A DNA stretch of 42,571 bases from Chthoniobacteraceae bacterium (GTDB lineage Bacteria > Verrucomicrobiota > Verrucomicrobiia > Chthoniobacterales > Chthoniobacteraceae), in contig CANJNZ010000039.1 of assembly GCA_947476045.1 (NCBI GenBank), positions 1-42,571 of the forward strand. The letters are read 5' to 3'. Shown one piece after another: positions 16,201-24,763 of this stretch; the stretch's first letter is position 1, and each line of letters begins with the position of its first letter. A model generated the notes under the pieces. It was not told the DNA's origin. It did no database searches and saw only the letters and a program-made list of their open reading frames with translations. The position numbers and the translations under genes are program-made.

Positions 16201-18590
16201 GGCACCTTCCCGTGGGCGATAATGGTTTCCTGCGCCAGCTTCGAAAGTTTTACACGGGAGTTCACTGTGTCTCCAACGAGTTTGCCGAAGTTACGCGTGA
16301 AACTTTCAAACACCCCCATTAGCGATTCATCAGGCACACCCGCGCTGATCTCCTCCTGCATCTTGTCACGTGTCCACGCCAAAAAATTGCTGTTCAGAAG
16401 ATCCTCGGCGTTTTTGGAAGATGGACCTCCACCCGCTTTAACTGTCGTCAACACAGCATCCATATTTTTAGTGACGTTCAGGAGCGTATGCAGCCGCGTT
16501 GCTACCCTGCCCCAATCCTCGGGAGTTTTACTGACGTTCGCCATGTCACGGATGCGGCGTTGCTCATAGGAAAGCAGCCCGCCGAGTTCAGACACCACAT
16601 CGAGTTGCTCTGCGGTGAGATTGAAGGCGTAAGTTTCACGCGCCAGTTCCGTCATGGTTTTAGAACGCGCAGCCTGCACATGTATCTCTGCGGCGAGTTC
16701 ACGAGCGCCCGGCGTATTCGGCTGGGCGTTGAGAATCGTCAGAACTTTTCCGGCGGCCTGCACCTCTCCGCTGTTGATACGGCTCAAAAGCCGCCCGAGC
16801 AGCACGAGATCAGAACCTTCGTGATTTGCCGCCACCTCACGGAGCGGAACGTCCACCGCCGACCATGCCTGCGCGAGCTTCGCTTCGAAATCCGTGAAAG
16901 CTGTGGCGCATGCCGCAACCGCCTGCTTGCGCGCTGTGTCCGCACCCTCGGTTTGATCAAACTTCAAGCGCATCGCATAGGCTGCGCTTTCAAAAGTTTC
17001 CGATGATGCCGCCAGCGCCTTCACTACTCCTCCGAGCGCGTTCCGGCTAGCCAACGCTGCAAGTCGCTGCATCTCCGTCGCCGCTGCCACGATGACGATT
17101 TGAATTTTTCTCGACTCCGTTTGTCCGCCTTTGAAATCCGTGACAAGGAGCTTTGTTGTGATGAGGTCATTTGTCTTCACACCTTCTCCCGCGAGATCCC
17201 ATTCGCGTTCGATTTGCGTGTTCAGTCCTGCATTTTCCTTGAGCACGGCCTCCTTCCACAGACCGTCATTCACACGCACCATCTGCACGATTCGAGCGAG
17301 ACCCACATCGTCACTCGCAATGCCCGACAGTTTCACGACTTCGTTCGCTGGAGCGACCATGTCTTCCGTCGGCGATAAAATCTCAACGGCCGGGATAAGA
17401 TCTGGCACAGCGCGGATTTCATATTCAGGACTGAACTTGTTCTCGAAATCCGTCTTCGCAGCCACGAGATGGACGCGGTAGGTGCCTGAGCCACTCAGCG
17501 TGATGCGCGCACTCAGTCGCCCATCCGGCAACTGCGTTAATGGAATCTCCGTCTTCTCCTTGCCGCGATCCACTCGCAGCGTGGCGTTTTTCACCGCCTG
17601 ATTCGTCTTTATTTTCAACTCCACCGCGGCGCCTTCCAACCCCGTAAGATTGCCCTGCTCTTCCTTCACGAATTTGTCTGGAAATTTGCTGTAGGGCGGA
17701 AAGTGATAAGTCTTTTCAAACTCCACCTCGTGCGGCCTCGCCACCGCCGTAAGCTGGTAATATCTCGTCCTCCCATCCCCCGCCTGCATCCGGTAACTCA
17801 CATTCTCGCGTCCCACTTGGATGCTCGTGCTGAAGCGATTACCGGCCAGCGCCTTCATCTCCGAAACACGGCGACCCTCCCCTTCGCTGATCGTTTCAAT
17901 CTGCGCTCGCTCCGCTGGCAGTCCGCTCACTTCGATGATCACCTGCACCGCATCGCCGTGCGCCACCATCGCATCGCCCGACGCAGGCGCCACCACTCGC
18001 AACTGCGTGCCCGCCACATTCTCCAGATTCGCACCAGGCATCAGCGCCCGCAGAAACAATGTCTTAAACCGATTCTGGCTCACCAGCATCAGCGCGATCA
18101 CTGCCACGCCAAACACCATCGTTATCCCGATGTAGCGCTTGATCAACGCCACCGGCAGCAGCGTCTTCACCTCCAGACTCTCCATCCGCGAAGACACATC
18201 CGTCTGCAAAAGCCCGCGAAATTGATCCGAATCAAACACATCCCCCTTCGCACGGCCCAACTCCACCGCCGACAACAAATCCTCCCGCAACTTCGGCTCC
18301 GCGTGTTCCACCAGCCGCGCTATCTGCCGCTCGTTCGGCGCATTCAATAGCTGCTTCAAGCACTGCCGCCACGCCATCACCACCACCAACGTGTAGGCCA
18401 CCGCGCTCAACGTCCACCTCACCCAGTCGGGCATCAGCGGAAACCAGTAGTCCACACCGGCAACCACTATCATCGTCCCCACCAACATCGCCACCGCCGC
18501 AAATACCCCTCGCACCATTATCAAACTCCGACGCCGACGCGCAAACGCCTGAAGTTTTTGCAAAATCAGCGGATCAAGGCCGGCACTCAT
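13257..18590 (-). CDS. Giant DUF4175-like membrane protein, copy 1 (1777 aa, GPPGQ repeat)
   Basis: Third in transcription order of three tandem paralogs. The cytosolic N-terminus MSAGLDPLILQKLQAF is followed by hydrophobic helices at about 26-46, 56-75 and 153-171. Beyond helix 3 the chain is probably periplasmic: Ig-like beta segments (about 190-510; QVGRENVSYRMQAGDGRTRY), then a very long helical part (about 520-1600). This includes the block LIRADANEQSILKKDQRERM (about 1109-1130) shared by all three copies. The C-terminal zone contains an alanine run (about 1620-1633), a GPPGQ pentapeptide repeat (about 1634-1674), and the common end GGWGKLPPKLAEDINKG...YYRVIAEKSKK. ATG 18590 is chosen because the three copies align from MSAGLDP; the TTG at 18635 is upstream noise. 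The N-terminal layout matches DUF4175, whose function is unknown. Confidence 0.85.
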   Translation of the reverse strand: MSAGLDPLILQKLQAFARRRRSLIMVRGVFAAVAMLVGTMIVVAGVDYWFPLMPDWVRWTLSAVAYTLVVVMAWRQCLKQLLNAPNERQIARLVEHAEPKLREDLLSAVELGRAKGDVFDSDQFRGLLQTDVSSRMESLEVKTLLPVALIKRYIGITMVFGVAVIALMLVSQNRFKTLFLRALMPGANLENVAGTQLRVVAPASGDAMVAHGDAVQVIIEVSGLPAERAQIETISEGEGRRVSEMKALAGNRFSTSIQVGRENVSYRMQAGDGRTRYYQLTAVARPHEVEFEKTYHFPPYSKFPDKFVKEEQGNLTGLEGAAVELKIKTNQAVKNATLRVDRGKEKTEIPLTQLPDGRLSARITLSGSGTYRVHLVAAKTDFENKFSPEYEIRAVPDLIPAVEILSPTEDMVAPANEVVKLSGIASDDVGLARIVQMVRVNDGLWKEAVLKENAGLNTQIEREWDLAGEGVKTNDLITTKLLVTDFKGGQTESRKIQIVIVAAATEMQRLAALASRNALGGVVKALAASSETFESAAYAMRLKFDQTEGADTARKQAVAACATAFTDFEAKLAQAWSAVDVPLREVAANHEGSDLVLLGRLLSRINSGEVQAAGKVLTILNAQPNTPGARELAAEIHVQAARSKTMTELARETYAFNLTAEQLDVVSELGGLLSYEQRRIRDMANVSKTPEDWGRVATRLHTLLNVTKNMDAVLTTVKAGGGPSSKNAEDLLNSNFLAWTRDKMQEEISAGVPDESLMGVFESFTRNFGKLVGDTVNSRVKLSKLAQETIIAHGKVPAGGLETPLLMAGSMHQYFVEELEPTWSCVEKLRHDLTAGITNWSQLGQDRAALIEGRWNALGDIFKAHADLEEVRARADNSFVGDLRRASVASPTIFALAAGDGPEKTAARLDVLEQSMQILEAGHNLQELIEGIAALVALDRWEVRMPHARTTMPRDWAWLSTRLQMAPGQFKQLALKDPEARKAVEAASVMLAEIPASAPFRALTFEMGERRKSKHTPGVARVELEQVAGKLRASLAVLRGPMDAARKNLLKLTPSISELALALAKEEALLKKDSNQSASKATTTKPEENKNEVLPQLSRQQNINGKIDTLKDLIRADANEQSILKKDQRERMRDADDALAMLKDPPPATVQALQDVTQGADATQQQTDLDRAVENEQKIVEALFLIGGHYEALEQGKKPEDTRAALRKAEDDLGIKDQLDKDFAKAEMIAEMDAKSPEDLLKELEAKLPTNPEMAQKLDEISKETAIIGLEELIRAAKAEALAAGKVNERMARDKDPKRQLSALEAAKLAAASARDAQTAAASARQFVEQAANKPAMDRARVAVEKTSAAVLTADQLVEAARRLDESRKTEDIVLEANAVIQKVPPVVQPSDQARNESKALAENSKTEAQKGGDKQADNISAVEQGTLSAEKSSLAIEAAQQVDAAARDAIERAQAMAKIAEGAPKNSALAQAAIEQAPVQADASEAAADVARAARHAERLGKSDVSESLGSVAKQIDETAKKSVPAAEKAIRESKQAAEAQAPVQKAATELAEEVDALKKSAQEAKDSPPPGEQEGKGGKPGKGGKPGESAEGMPSDATSAEQQEFAKALDALDQQLSEAAAAAAAAAAAAQSPPGEGPPGQGPPGQGPPGQGPPGQGPPGQGPPGDGPPGPMSAMAQSAMAAMRQSRSSKPALMPGMPGPFMPKEESEKGSKLDGAPQSQGAVPELAELKKGGWGKLPPKLAEDINKGISLPISEEYREAVETYYRVIAEKSKKQ
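13565..13690 (-). repeat. GPPGQ pentapeptide-coding minisatellite in giant gene 1
   Basis: A 15-bp unit encoding Gly-Pro-Pro-Gly-Gln is repeated about five times, flanked by GPPGE and GPPGD variants, followed by PGPMSAMAQ. The period is five residues, so unlike the tracts in copies 2 and 3 it does not keep glycine at every third position. It directly follows an uninterrupted run of about 12 alanines. Confidence 0.85.
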
Positions 18591-18658
18591 AACGTGAAGG
18601 TGAACGAGTAAGTGAACACAGACCGACAACCACAATGACTCGAAAGGCTTTGATGGTA

Positions 18659-18688
18659 TTTATACGGAAATAGCGATTTTCTACGCAA
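18659..18688 (-). promoter_or_regulatory. Candidate sigma-70-type promoter for giant gene 1
   Basis: On the minus strand TTGCGT (18683-18688) and TATAAA (18659-18664) are separated by 18 bp in the 188-bp spacer upstream of giant gene 1. The -10 lies about 68 bp from the start codon. If real, copy 1 can be transcribed independently of the upstream array. Confidence 0.35.
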
Positions 18689-18778
18689 GACTCTCCCTGT
18701 TTCATTGAAAGAGAATTCGATGAGGGTTTGTCGAATCGAGTGCGAGGCATCCGAAGCCTTAATCACTATGGTCGGGAT

Positions 18779-21700
18779 TTACGGCTTCTTGGATTTTTCG
18801 GCAATGACACGGTAGTAGGTTTCCACGGCTTCGCGATACTCATCAGCGATCGGCTGGGAAATTCCTTTGTTGATGTCTTCCGCCAACTTCGGCGGCAGTT
18901 TGCCCCATCCTCCCTTTTTCAAATCGGCCAGTTCAGGCACGGCTCCAGATGGCCCGCCCGTAGGTGAACCTGCTCCGCCTTTTGACTCTGCCATCTGACT
19001 CATCTTTGGCGGCATTCCTGTAAATGAACCGGGCACGGGCGGAGTGTTCGCGAGACGAGCTTGCGCGATCGCGGCTTGGGCCATGGCTGCCATCGGACTT
19101 GGCGGTCCAGGCGGTCCCGGAGGCGCAGGCGGTCCGGGTGGTCCGGGCGGTCCGGGTGGTCCGGGTGGTCCGGGTGGTCCGGGCGGTCCGGGCGGTCCGG
19201 GTGGTCCGGGTGGTCCGGGTGGTCCGGGTGGTCCGGGTGGTCCGGGCGGTCCGGGCGGTCCGGGTGGTCCGGGTGGTCCGGGCGGTCCGGGCGGTCCGGG
19301 TGGTGCCGGAGGTCCGGGCGGTCCGGGTGGTCCGGGTGGTCCGGGCGGTGCAGGTGGTCCGGGTGGCGCTGCTGAGTCAAGAGGTGCTGCCGGACTGCTC
19401 TGCGCAAGTTGTCCAGCATCGGCAGCCGGAGGTGCATTCAGTTGAGAATCAAGTAAGTCCAGCAAGCGCGCTAAGGCCACTTGCTCAGCAGGCGTGGATG
19501 TTGACTCAGCAGGAGACTGCGCATCCGGCGGCTGAGCGTCGGGCGACTGAGCTTCTGGTGATTGCGCGTCGGGCGGCGCTCCGGGTTCGCCGGGCTTTGG
19601 CGGGCCACCTGCGCCTGGCTTTGGAGGACCGCCTGCCCCCGGCTTCGGCGGACCACCCGCTCCTTCTTTTGGAGCGCCATCTTTGGGTTCTCCATCCTTG
19701 GCTTCCCCATCTTTTGATTCACCGTCTTTTGGCTCACCGCTCTTCGGTTCGCCACTCTCTGGTTCACCGCTCTTTGGTTCACCGCTCTTTGGTTCACCGC
19801 TCTTTGGTTCACCACTCTTTGGTTCGCCGCTCTTTGGTTCGCCGCTCTTTGGTTCACCGCTCTTCGGTTCACTAGATTGTGCAGGTGCTTCTTGCGCCTT
19901 GGTCGATTCTTGTTGCTCGATGGCTTTAGTAAGTTCTTCCGCGTTCTTGGCGAGTTCATCGTTCGCCTTTTGCACTGGAGCCTGAGCCTCTTGAGCTGTT
20001 TTTGCATTTTGCAAGGCTTGCTCTGCGGCAGGCACGTCTTGCTTGGCCGTGTTCTCGATTTTCTCAGCAAGCTCCTCCAGCTTTTTAGCGGCATTTGGAT
20101 TCTCCAATCTTTCTTCGTGACGCGCCGCACGTTCCACATCTGCCGCTGCCTCCTTGGCAAGTTCCTCCACGGGCTTTTGATCGAGCGCGGCCTGCGCCAG
20201 CTTGGGGTTCTGCGGCGATCCATCGGGATTCTTAGCGACGGCTTGCGCAATCTCAGCGGCCGACTTCGCGGCAGCCACAATATCCTTCACAGCTTCGATG
20301 GTTGCCGCTGCTTTTTGGGACGCGAGCTTCGCCTGCTCTTGCGCCTGCTCATTCGGGGCCTGCTGCGGTCCACCTTTTTGCGCTTCGTTTTTTGCCTGTG
20401 CCGCCGCTTGGTTCGCCTGATTTAAGGCCTTTTGTGCTTCCGCTGCGATATTTTGCGCTTTTTCAATCACTGCTTTTGACTCCTTCAGCGCCTCCTCGGG
20501 ATTGCTTGCGCTCTCCAATTTCTTTGCAGCCTCCACGGTCGCGTCAGCGGCAGCCACGGCGGCCTTTGCTTTTTCAGCCGCTGCATCTGCCTTTTCCTGC
20601 GCGGGTTTATTCGCGGCCTGCTCGGCCAAAACTGCGGCCTTTTCCGCCTCAGCCACTATTTCCCGCGCGAGTGCTGCAGCGAGTTGTGCCGCTTCGATTG
20701 TGGAAGGCTGCTGCTTTCCCGCCTGCTCCTTTGCGGCTTGCTCGTTTACTTTTTTTGCAGCGTCAGCCTCACTCTTTGCGGCTGCTTTAAGTTTGTCCTT
20801 CGCCTCCGCCAGCGTGTCTTTTGAAATGGCGCTCAACTCCTTTTGCATCTCTGGATTCGCAGGCAGTTTCGCGACCAGTTCCTTCAGGAGTTCTGCGGAA
20901 GTTTTTTCCGCCATTGCCGCCAGTTCCTCAGCCTTGGCATACTGCGCATCCAACTCCTTTTTGTTCTCCAGTTCCGTTTCCTTGCTGCGCAATTCCTCGC
21001 GGGTCGCGGAAACATCACGGCCCTGTTCAAGAGCGGCGTAGTGCCCGGCGATCATGTTTAAAACATCCACGATTTTCTGTTCGTGCTGCACCGCGCTATC
21101 GAGATCGGCTTTTTGCTCATCCACGCGCTCGCCCTGGGTGACTTCGAGCAATGACTGCGCGGCTTTCGGCGGCGGATCGCGAAGGAGTGCAACCGCATCA
21201 TCCGCATCTCGCATGCGCTCACGCTGATCCTTTTTCAATACACTGCGCTCGTTCGCATCGGCCCGAATCAAATCCTTGAGCGTATCAATGCGACCATTGA
21301 TCCACAACTGTCGCGCCAGTTGTGGCTGCGCCTCCGTCTTGTTCGTATCGAGCCGGGCTGCCGCCGCTTTCCCGGCATGAGCCAACGAGACGAGCTTCAG
21401 TTCGGCCTCCTCCTTGGCCAAAGCGAGCGCAAGTTCGCTAATCGTTGGAGTCAGCGCGCTTAAATTACTTCGCGCGGATATCATCGACCTGCTCAAGAGC
21501 GCGAGGGCAGCGCGCACTTTGCTTGTGACCGCATCCACCTCCCCCCGCACACTCGACGGCGGGCGATCCAGTTTACGACGCACGCCCATTTCAGCCACAA
21601 CTGCAAGGCTGGGTTCGCTGGAAAGTATCCCTTCTATTTGCGCCGCCGCGGCTTCAAATGCAGTGCGCGCTTCTTTGTCTTTCAAAGCCAAATCTCGGAA

Positions 21701-24619
21701 ATCCCCGGACACGGTCTGTAATCTTGAATGCAGCCACGCCCAATCGCGTGGCGCTACCGTCCGCGCCTGCGGTGCTCGCAACTCCCAGCGCTCGATTGCG
21801 CTGAGGGCGACGAGACCCTCCACAATTTCCTGCAAACTATGCCCCCCCTCCAAAACCCGCAGGCTCTGGCTTATTACATCTACGCGCGCAGTCGTTTTTT
21901 CCGGACCGTCTGAGCGGGCAAGTGTCTGCACGGATTGCAGCGCCACCGTCGCCCGGCGCAAGTCGGCGACAAAAGCGCTGTCGGGCATTGCACGAATCTC
22001 CTCGAAGTCGCCCTGTGCCTTGAAAACTTCCGCTCTCGACGCCCACGATGTATCGAGCAAAGCCGCGCGCTGCTCCGGAGTCAGCTTCTCCATTTTTTCA
22101 AAAGCAGTCTGCTCCACTAGTAGCGCATCCAGGCACTCCCAGACCGTGCTCAACTGTTCGGTCAAGGCATCGTGTGTGCCGGCGACTTGTTGGGCGAGAT
22201 TCGCTGCCACGGATTTCGGGTTGGGACGTCTCGGAGCAACTGTCCCCTTCTGCGACTTGGTGGTGATGGCCTGCCCGGCGAGTTGTTGCTTGATGTCAAA
22301 TGCCTCGGCGGCCTTGTTCACCGTTCCTTTCGCGTAAGCATCAATAAACTGCTTTAGCTTCACTTTCGTATCCCCGGCATCCAACTCATGACTGAGTCTG
22401 TCGCTCTCACGTCCGAAACTGAGTTGCATTCTTTGAGCCAGAACTCCCGTGGGGCCGCCTCGAATTTTAATCGCCTCCAGCACCGAATCCACATTTTGCC
22501 TGACACTCAGCACAGTGCGCAGACGAGTTAGCACCTTCCCCCACTCCTCGGGTGTATTGGCCGCAATGGACAAAGTTCGAATACGTTCCTGCTCGGCTGT
22601 CACCACGATACAAAGTTCGGCAACGACATCAATCTCCTCGGCGCAGATATTCAAGCTGTATGCCTCATGCGCAAGACGCGTCAGCACCGTCAGGCGGTCC
22701 GCGCTCTCGTTGGCAAGTCGCATGAGTTCGCGCGCTCCGACCTGAGAAGGCTTGGCTTCCACGATTCTAATAATTCTCCTCAGCGGCTGCGCTTCTCCGC
22801 TGTGTGTGAGACTCAGCAAGCGCGCGAGTAAAATCAGGTCGGCGCTTTCGTGATTCGGCGGGGCATCACGGAGCGGATCATTGATTGCGCCCCATGCTGC
22901 TGCGAGTTTCGTATCGTAGCTGTATAAAGCTTCCGCCAGTTTAGCCAGCACCCGCACACGCTCGACATCGCCCTCCTCGGTTTGATCGAATTTCAGCCGC
23001 GCAGACTTTGCTGCTTCGTCGAGCGCGACTCCCTCGGCAGCGAGTGCTTTCACATTTGCATAAAGCATCTGCCTGCTTTTCAGCGCGGAGAGACGCTTCA
23101 TGTCGAAGCCTGCGGCGGCGACTGTGATTTGCAACGCGCGCGACTCGGCTTTGCTTCCTTTCAAATCCGTGACGACCAGCTTCGTGATCATGAGGTCGCC
23201 CGCTTTCACGCCCTCCGCCGCAAGATCCCAATCGCGCATCACGCGCACCTCGCGGCCCGAGTCCTTGAAGAGCACGGTCTCCTTCCATCCACCATCGTTC
23301 ACCTTCACCAACTGCACGACTTTCGCGATGCCTACATCATCACTGGCGCGAGCGTTAAGTTTAACAATTTCATCCGAGCGCGAGATAAGATCCAGCTTGG
23401 GCTCCTGTATTTCAATCGTTGGAACAAGATCCGGCGAAGAGCGCAATTCGTATTCAGGGCTGAACCTGTTTTCAAATCCCGTATCAGCCGCCACGAGATG
23501 CACACGATAGGTGCCTGATCCGCTGAGCGCTATCCGCGCACTTAACCGGCCATCCGGCAACTGCACCAACGGAATCTCCGTCATTGTCTTGCCTCGATCC
23601 ACCCGCAACGCGCCAGTTTTCACCGCCTGATTGGTTTTGATTTTTAGCTCCACCTCCGCGCCTTCCAGCCCGGCAAGATTGCCATGCGCTTCCTTTACGA
23701 TTTTGTCCGGCTGCTTCGCGTAGGGCGGAAAATGATAGGTCTTTTCGAAGTCAACCTCTTGCGGCCTTGCGACCGCTGTGAGTAGGAAATACTTGGTCCG
23801 ACCGTCCCCTGCTTGCATCCGGTAGGTCACGTTTTCGCGGCCGACCTGAATCGTCGTAGTAAAGCGATTATTCGGCAGGGGCATCATGTCCGAAACACGA
23901 CGACCTTCCGTGACAGTCATCGTTTCCACTTTCGCGCTTTTTGCGATCTCCCCTTTTAATTCCACGACTACGCGCACTGCATCGCCATAGGCTACCTTCG
24001 CATCGCCGGATACTGGCTCTATGACCCTTATCTGCGTGCTCGCCACATTCTCCAGATTCGCGCCGGGCAGCAGCGCGCGCAGCAGCAGCGTCCTGAAACG
24101 ATTTTGGCTCAATACCATCAACCCGAGCACCGCCAATGCGATCACCGCTGCGATGCTGATGTAGCGTTTAATCAGCGCCAGCGGCAGCAGCGACTTCACC
24201 TCCATGCTCTCCATGCGCGAAGAAACATCCGACTGCAGAAGTCCGCGAAATTGCTCCGAATCAAACACACCGCCCTCGCTGCGGCCCAACTCCACCGCAG
24301 ACAGCAAATCCTCCCGCAACTTCGGCTCCGCGTGCTCCACCAATCGCGCAATCTGTCTCTCGTTTGGTTCATTCAAGAGCTGGCGCAAACACTGCCTCCA
24401 CGCAATCACGAGCACTGCGAGATATGCCAGCCCGCTCAATACCCATCGGACCCAGTCGGGCATCAGCGGAAAAAGGTAATCCAACGCTGCCACCACGACC
24501 ATCGTGATAAACAGCATCGCCACCGCCGCGAAAACACCACGCACGATAATCAGACTCCGCCGCCGCCGCGCGAACGCATGTAGTTTTTGCAAAATGCGAG
24601 GATCAAGACCGGCACTCAT
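18779..24619 (-). CDS. Giant DUF4175-like membrane protein, copy 2 (1946 aa, collagen-like GPP tract)
   Basis: Longest of the three paralogs. It has the same N-terminal anchor (MSAGLDPRILQKLHAF; helices at about 26-46, 56-75, 153-171) and periplasmic Ig-like region (QVGRENVTYRMQAGDGRTKY). A long helical/coiled-coil part follows (about 520-1580), with the shared block LIRADANERSVLKKDQRERM near 1110-1130 and many Ala/Lys/Glu heptad-like stretches. The C-terminal zone differs: SGEPK repeats (about 1582-1635), (GGPPKPGA) repeats, a short Gln/Ser/Pro region, then about 30 Pro-Gly-Pro triplets (about 1751-1840) and the conserved last 50 residues ending YYRVIAEKSKKP. A strict Gly every third residue is the hallmark of collagen triple helices, so trimerisation is plausible though unproven. 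It starts at ATG 24619, 144 bp after copy 3. Confidence 0.86.
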   Translation of the reverse strand: MSAGLDPRILQKLHAFARRRRSLIIVRGVFAAVAMLFITMVVVAALDYLFPLMPDWVRWVLSGLAYLAVLVIAWRQCLRQLLNEPNERQIARLVEHAEPKLREDLLSAVELGRSEGGVFDSEQFRGLLQSDVSSRMESMEVKSLLPLALIKRYISIAAVIALAVLGLMVLSQNRFRTLLLRALLPGANLENVASTQIRVIEPVSGDAKVAYGDAVRVVVELKGEIAKSAKVETMTVTEGRRVSDMMPLPNNRFTTTIQVGRENVTYRMQAGDGRTKYFLLTAVARPQEVDFEKTYHFPPYAKQPDKIVKEAHGNLAGLEGAEVELKIKTNQAVKTGALRVDRGKTMTEIPLVQLPDGRLSARIALSGSGTYRVHLVAADTGFENRFSPEYELRSSPDLVPTIEIQEPKLDLISRSDEIVKLNARASDDVGIAKVVQLVKVNDGGWKETVLFKDSGREVRVMRDWDLAAEGVKAGDLMITKLVVTDLKGSKAESRALQITVAAAGFDMKRLSALKSRQMLYANVKALAAEGVALDEAAKSARLKFDQTEEGDVERVRVLAKLAEALYSYDTKLAAAWGAINDPLRDAPPNHESADLILLARLLSLTHSGEAQPLRRIIRIVEAKPSQVGARELMRLANESADRLTVLTRLAHEAYSLNICAEEIDVVAELCIVVTAEQERIRTLSIAANTPEEWGKVLTRLRTVLSVRQNVDSVLEAIKIRGGPTGVLAQRMQLSFGRESDRLSHELDAGDTKVKLKQFIDAYAKGTVNKAAEAFDIKQQLAGQAITTKSQKGTVAPRRPNPKSVAANLAQQVAGTHDALTEQLSTVWECLDALLVEQTAFEKMEKLTPEQRAALLDTSWASRAEVFKAQGDFEEIRAMPDSAFVADLRRATVALQSVQTLARSDGPEKTTARVDVISQSLRVLEGGHSLQEIVEGLVALSAIERWELRAPQARTVAPRDWAWLHSRLQTVSGDFRDLALKDKEARTAFEAAAAQIEGILSSEPSLAVVAEMGVRRKLDRPPSSVRGEVDAVTSKVRAALALLSRSMISARSNLSALTPTISELALALAKEEAELKLVSLAHAGKAAAARLDTNKTEAQPQLARQLWINGRIDTLKDLIRADANERSVLKKDQRERMRDADDAVALLRDPPPKAAQSLLEVTQGERVDEQKADLDSAVQHEQKIVDVLNMIAGHYAALEQGRDVSATREELRSKETELENKKELDAQYAKAEELAAMAEKTSAELLKELVAKLPANPEMQKELSAISKDTLAEAKDKLKAAAKSEADAAKKVNEQAAKEQAGKQQPSTIEAAQLAAALAREIVAEAEKAAVLAEQAANKPAQEKADAAAEKAKAAVAAADATVEAAKKLESASNPEEALKESKAVIEKAQNIAAEAQKALNQANQAAAQAKNEAQKGGPQQAPNEQAQEQAKLASQKAAATIEAVKDIVAAAKSAAEIAQAVAKNPDGSPQNPKLAQAALDQKPVEELAKEAAADVERAARHEERLENPNAAKKLEELAEKIENTAKQDVPAAEQALQNAKTAQEAQAPVQKANDELAKNAEELTKAIEQQESTKAQEAPAQSSEPKSGEPKSGEPKSGEPKSGEPKSGEPKSGEPKSGEPESGEPKSGEPKDGESKDGEAKDGEPKDGAPKEGAGGPPKPGAGGPPKPGAGGPPKPGEPGAPPDAQSPEAQSPDAQPPDAQSPAESTSTPAEQVALARLLDLLDSQLNAPPAADAGQLAQSSPAAPLDSAAPPGPPAPPGPPGPPGPPGPPAPPGPPGPPGPPGPPGPPGPPGPPGPPGPPGPPGPPGPPGPPGPPGPPGPPGPPGPPGPPAPPGPPGPPSPMAAMAQAAIAQARLANTPPVPGSFTGMPPKMSQMAESKGGAGSPTGGPSGAVPELADLKKGGWGKLPPKLAEDINKGISQPIADEYREAVETYYRVIAEKSKKP
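19101..19370 (-). repeat. Collagen-like Gly-Pro-Pro minisatellite, 30 units of 9 bp, in giant gene 2
   Basis: The 270-bp tract is exactly 30 nonamers. On the coding strand nearly all units are GGA-CCR-CCC or GGA-CCR-CCG, so glycine is almost always GGA and variation is mostly at synonymous third positions. A few units have Ala instead of Gly (plus-strand GCA, GCC or GCT near both ends). The uniform codon choice suggests recent expansion of a single unit by slippage or unequal crossover. Confidence 0.92.
19715..19875 (-). repeat. SGEPK pentapeptide-coding 15-bp tandem repeat in giant gene 2
   Basis: About nine units of a 15-bp repeat (plus strand GGTTCACCGCTCTTT and close variants) encode Ser-Gly-Glu-Pro-Lys, followed by degenerate units (DGESK, DGEAK, DGEPK, DGAPK). 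This gives a highly charged, alternating acidic/basic linker before the Pro/Gly zone. Confidence 0.9.
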
Positions 24620-24763
24620 AGGGCGTATTTAGGCGAAGGGTTGGGCACGCTGGGACAATCGGCAAGCCTCAGAATGCTTTGCTTATTTTAATCAGTAGAG
24701 ATGGGTAACAGATTTACCGCCAAACTTACGACGGTCCAAATGACACCTGCGAATTCTCCCAGT

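Noticed and set aside
19024-19875. Plus-strand frames with Val-Arg-Ala-Val-type, Gly-Gly-Pro or Trp-Ser-Gly repeats across giant gene 2
   Set aside because: They are the antisense translation of the Gly-Pro-Pro minisatellite and SGEPK repeats; stop-free frames are expected in a 9-bp repeat.
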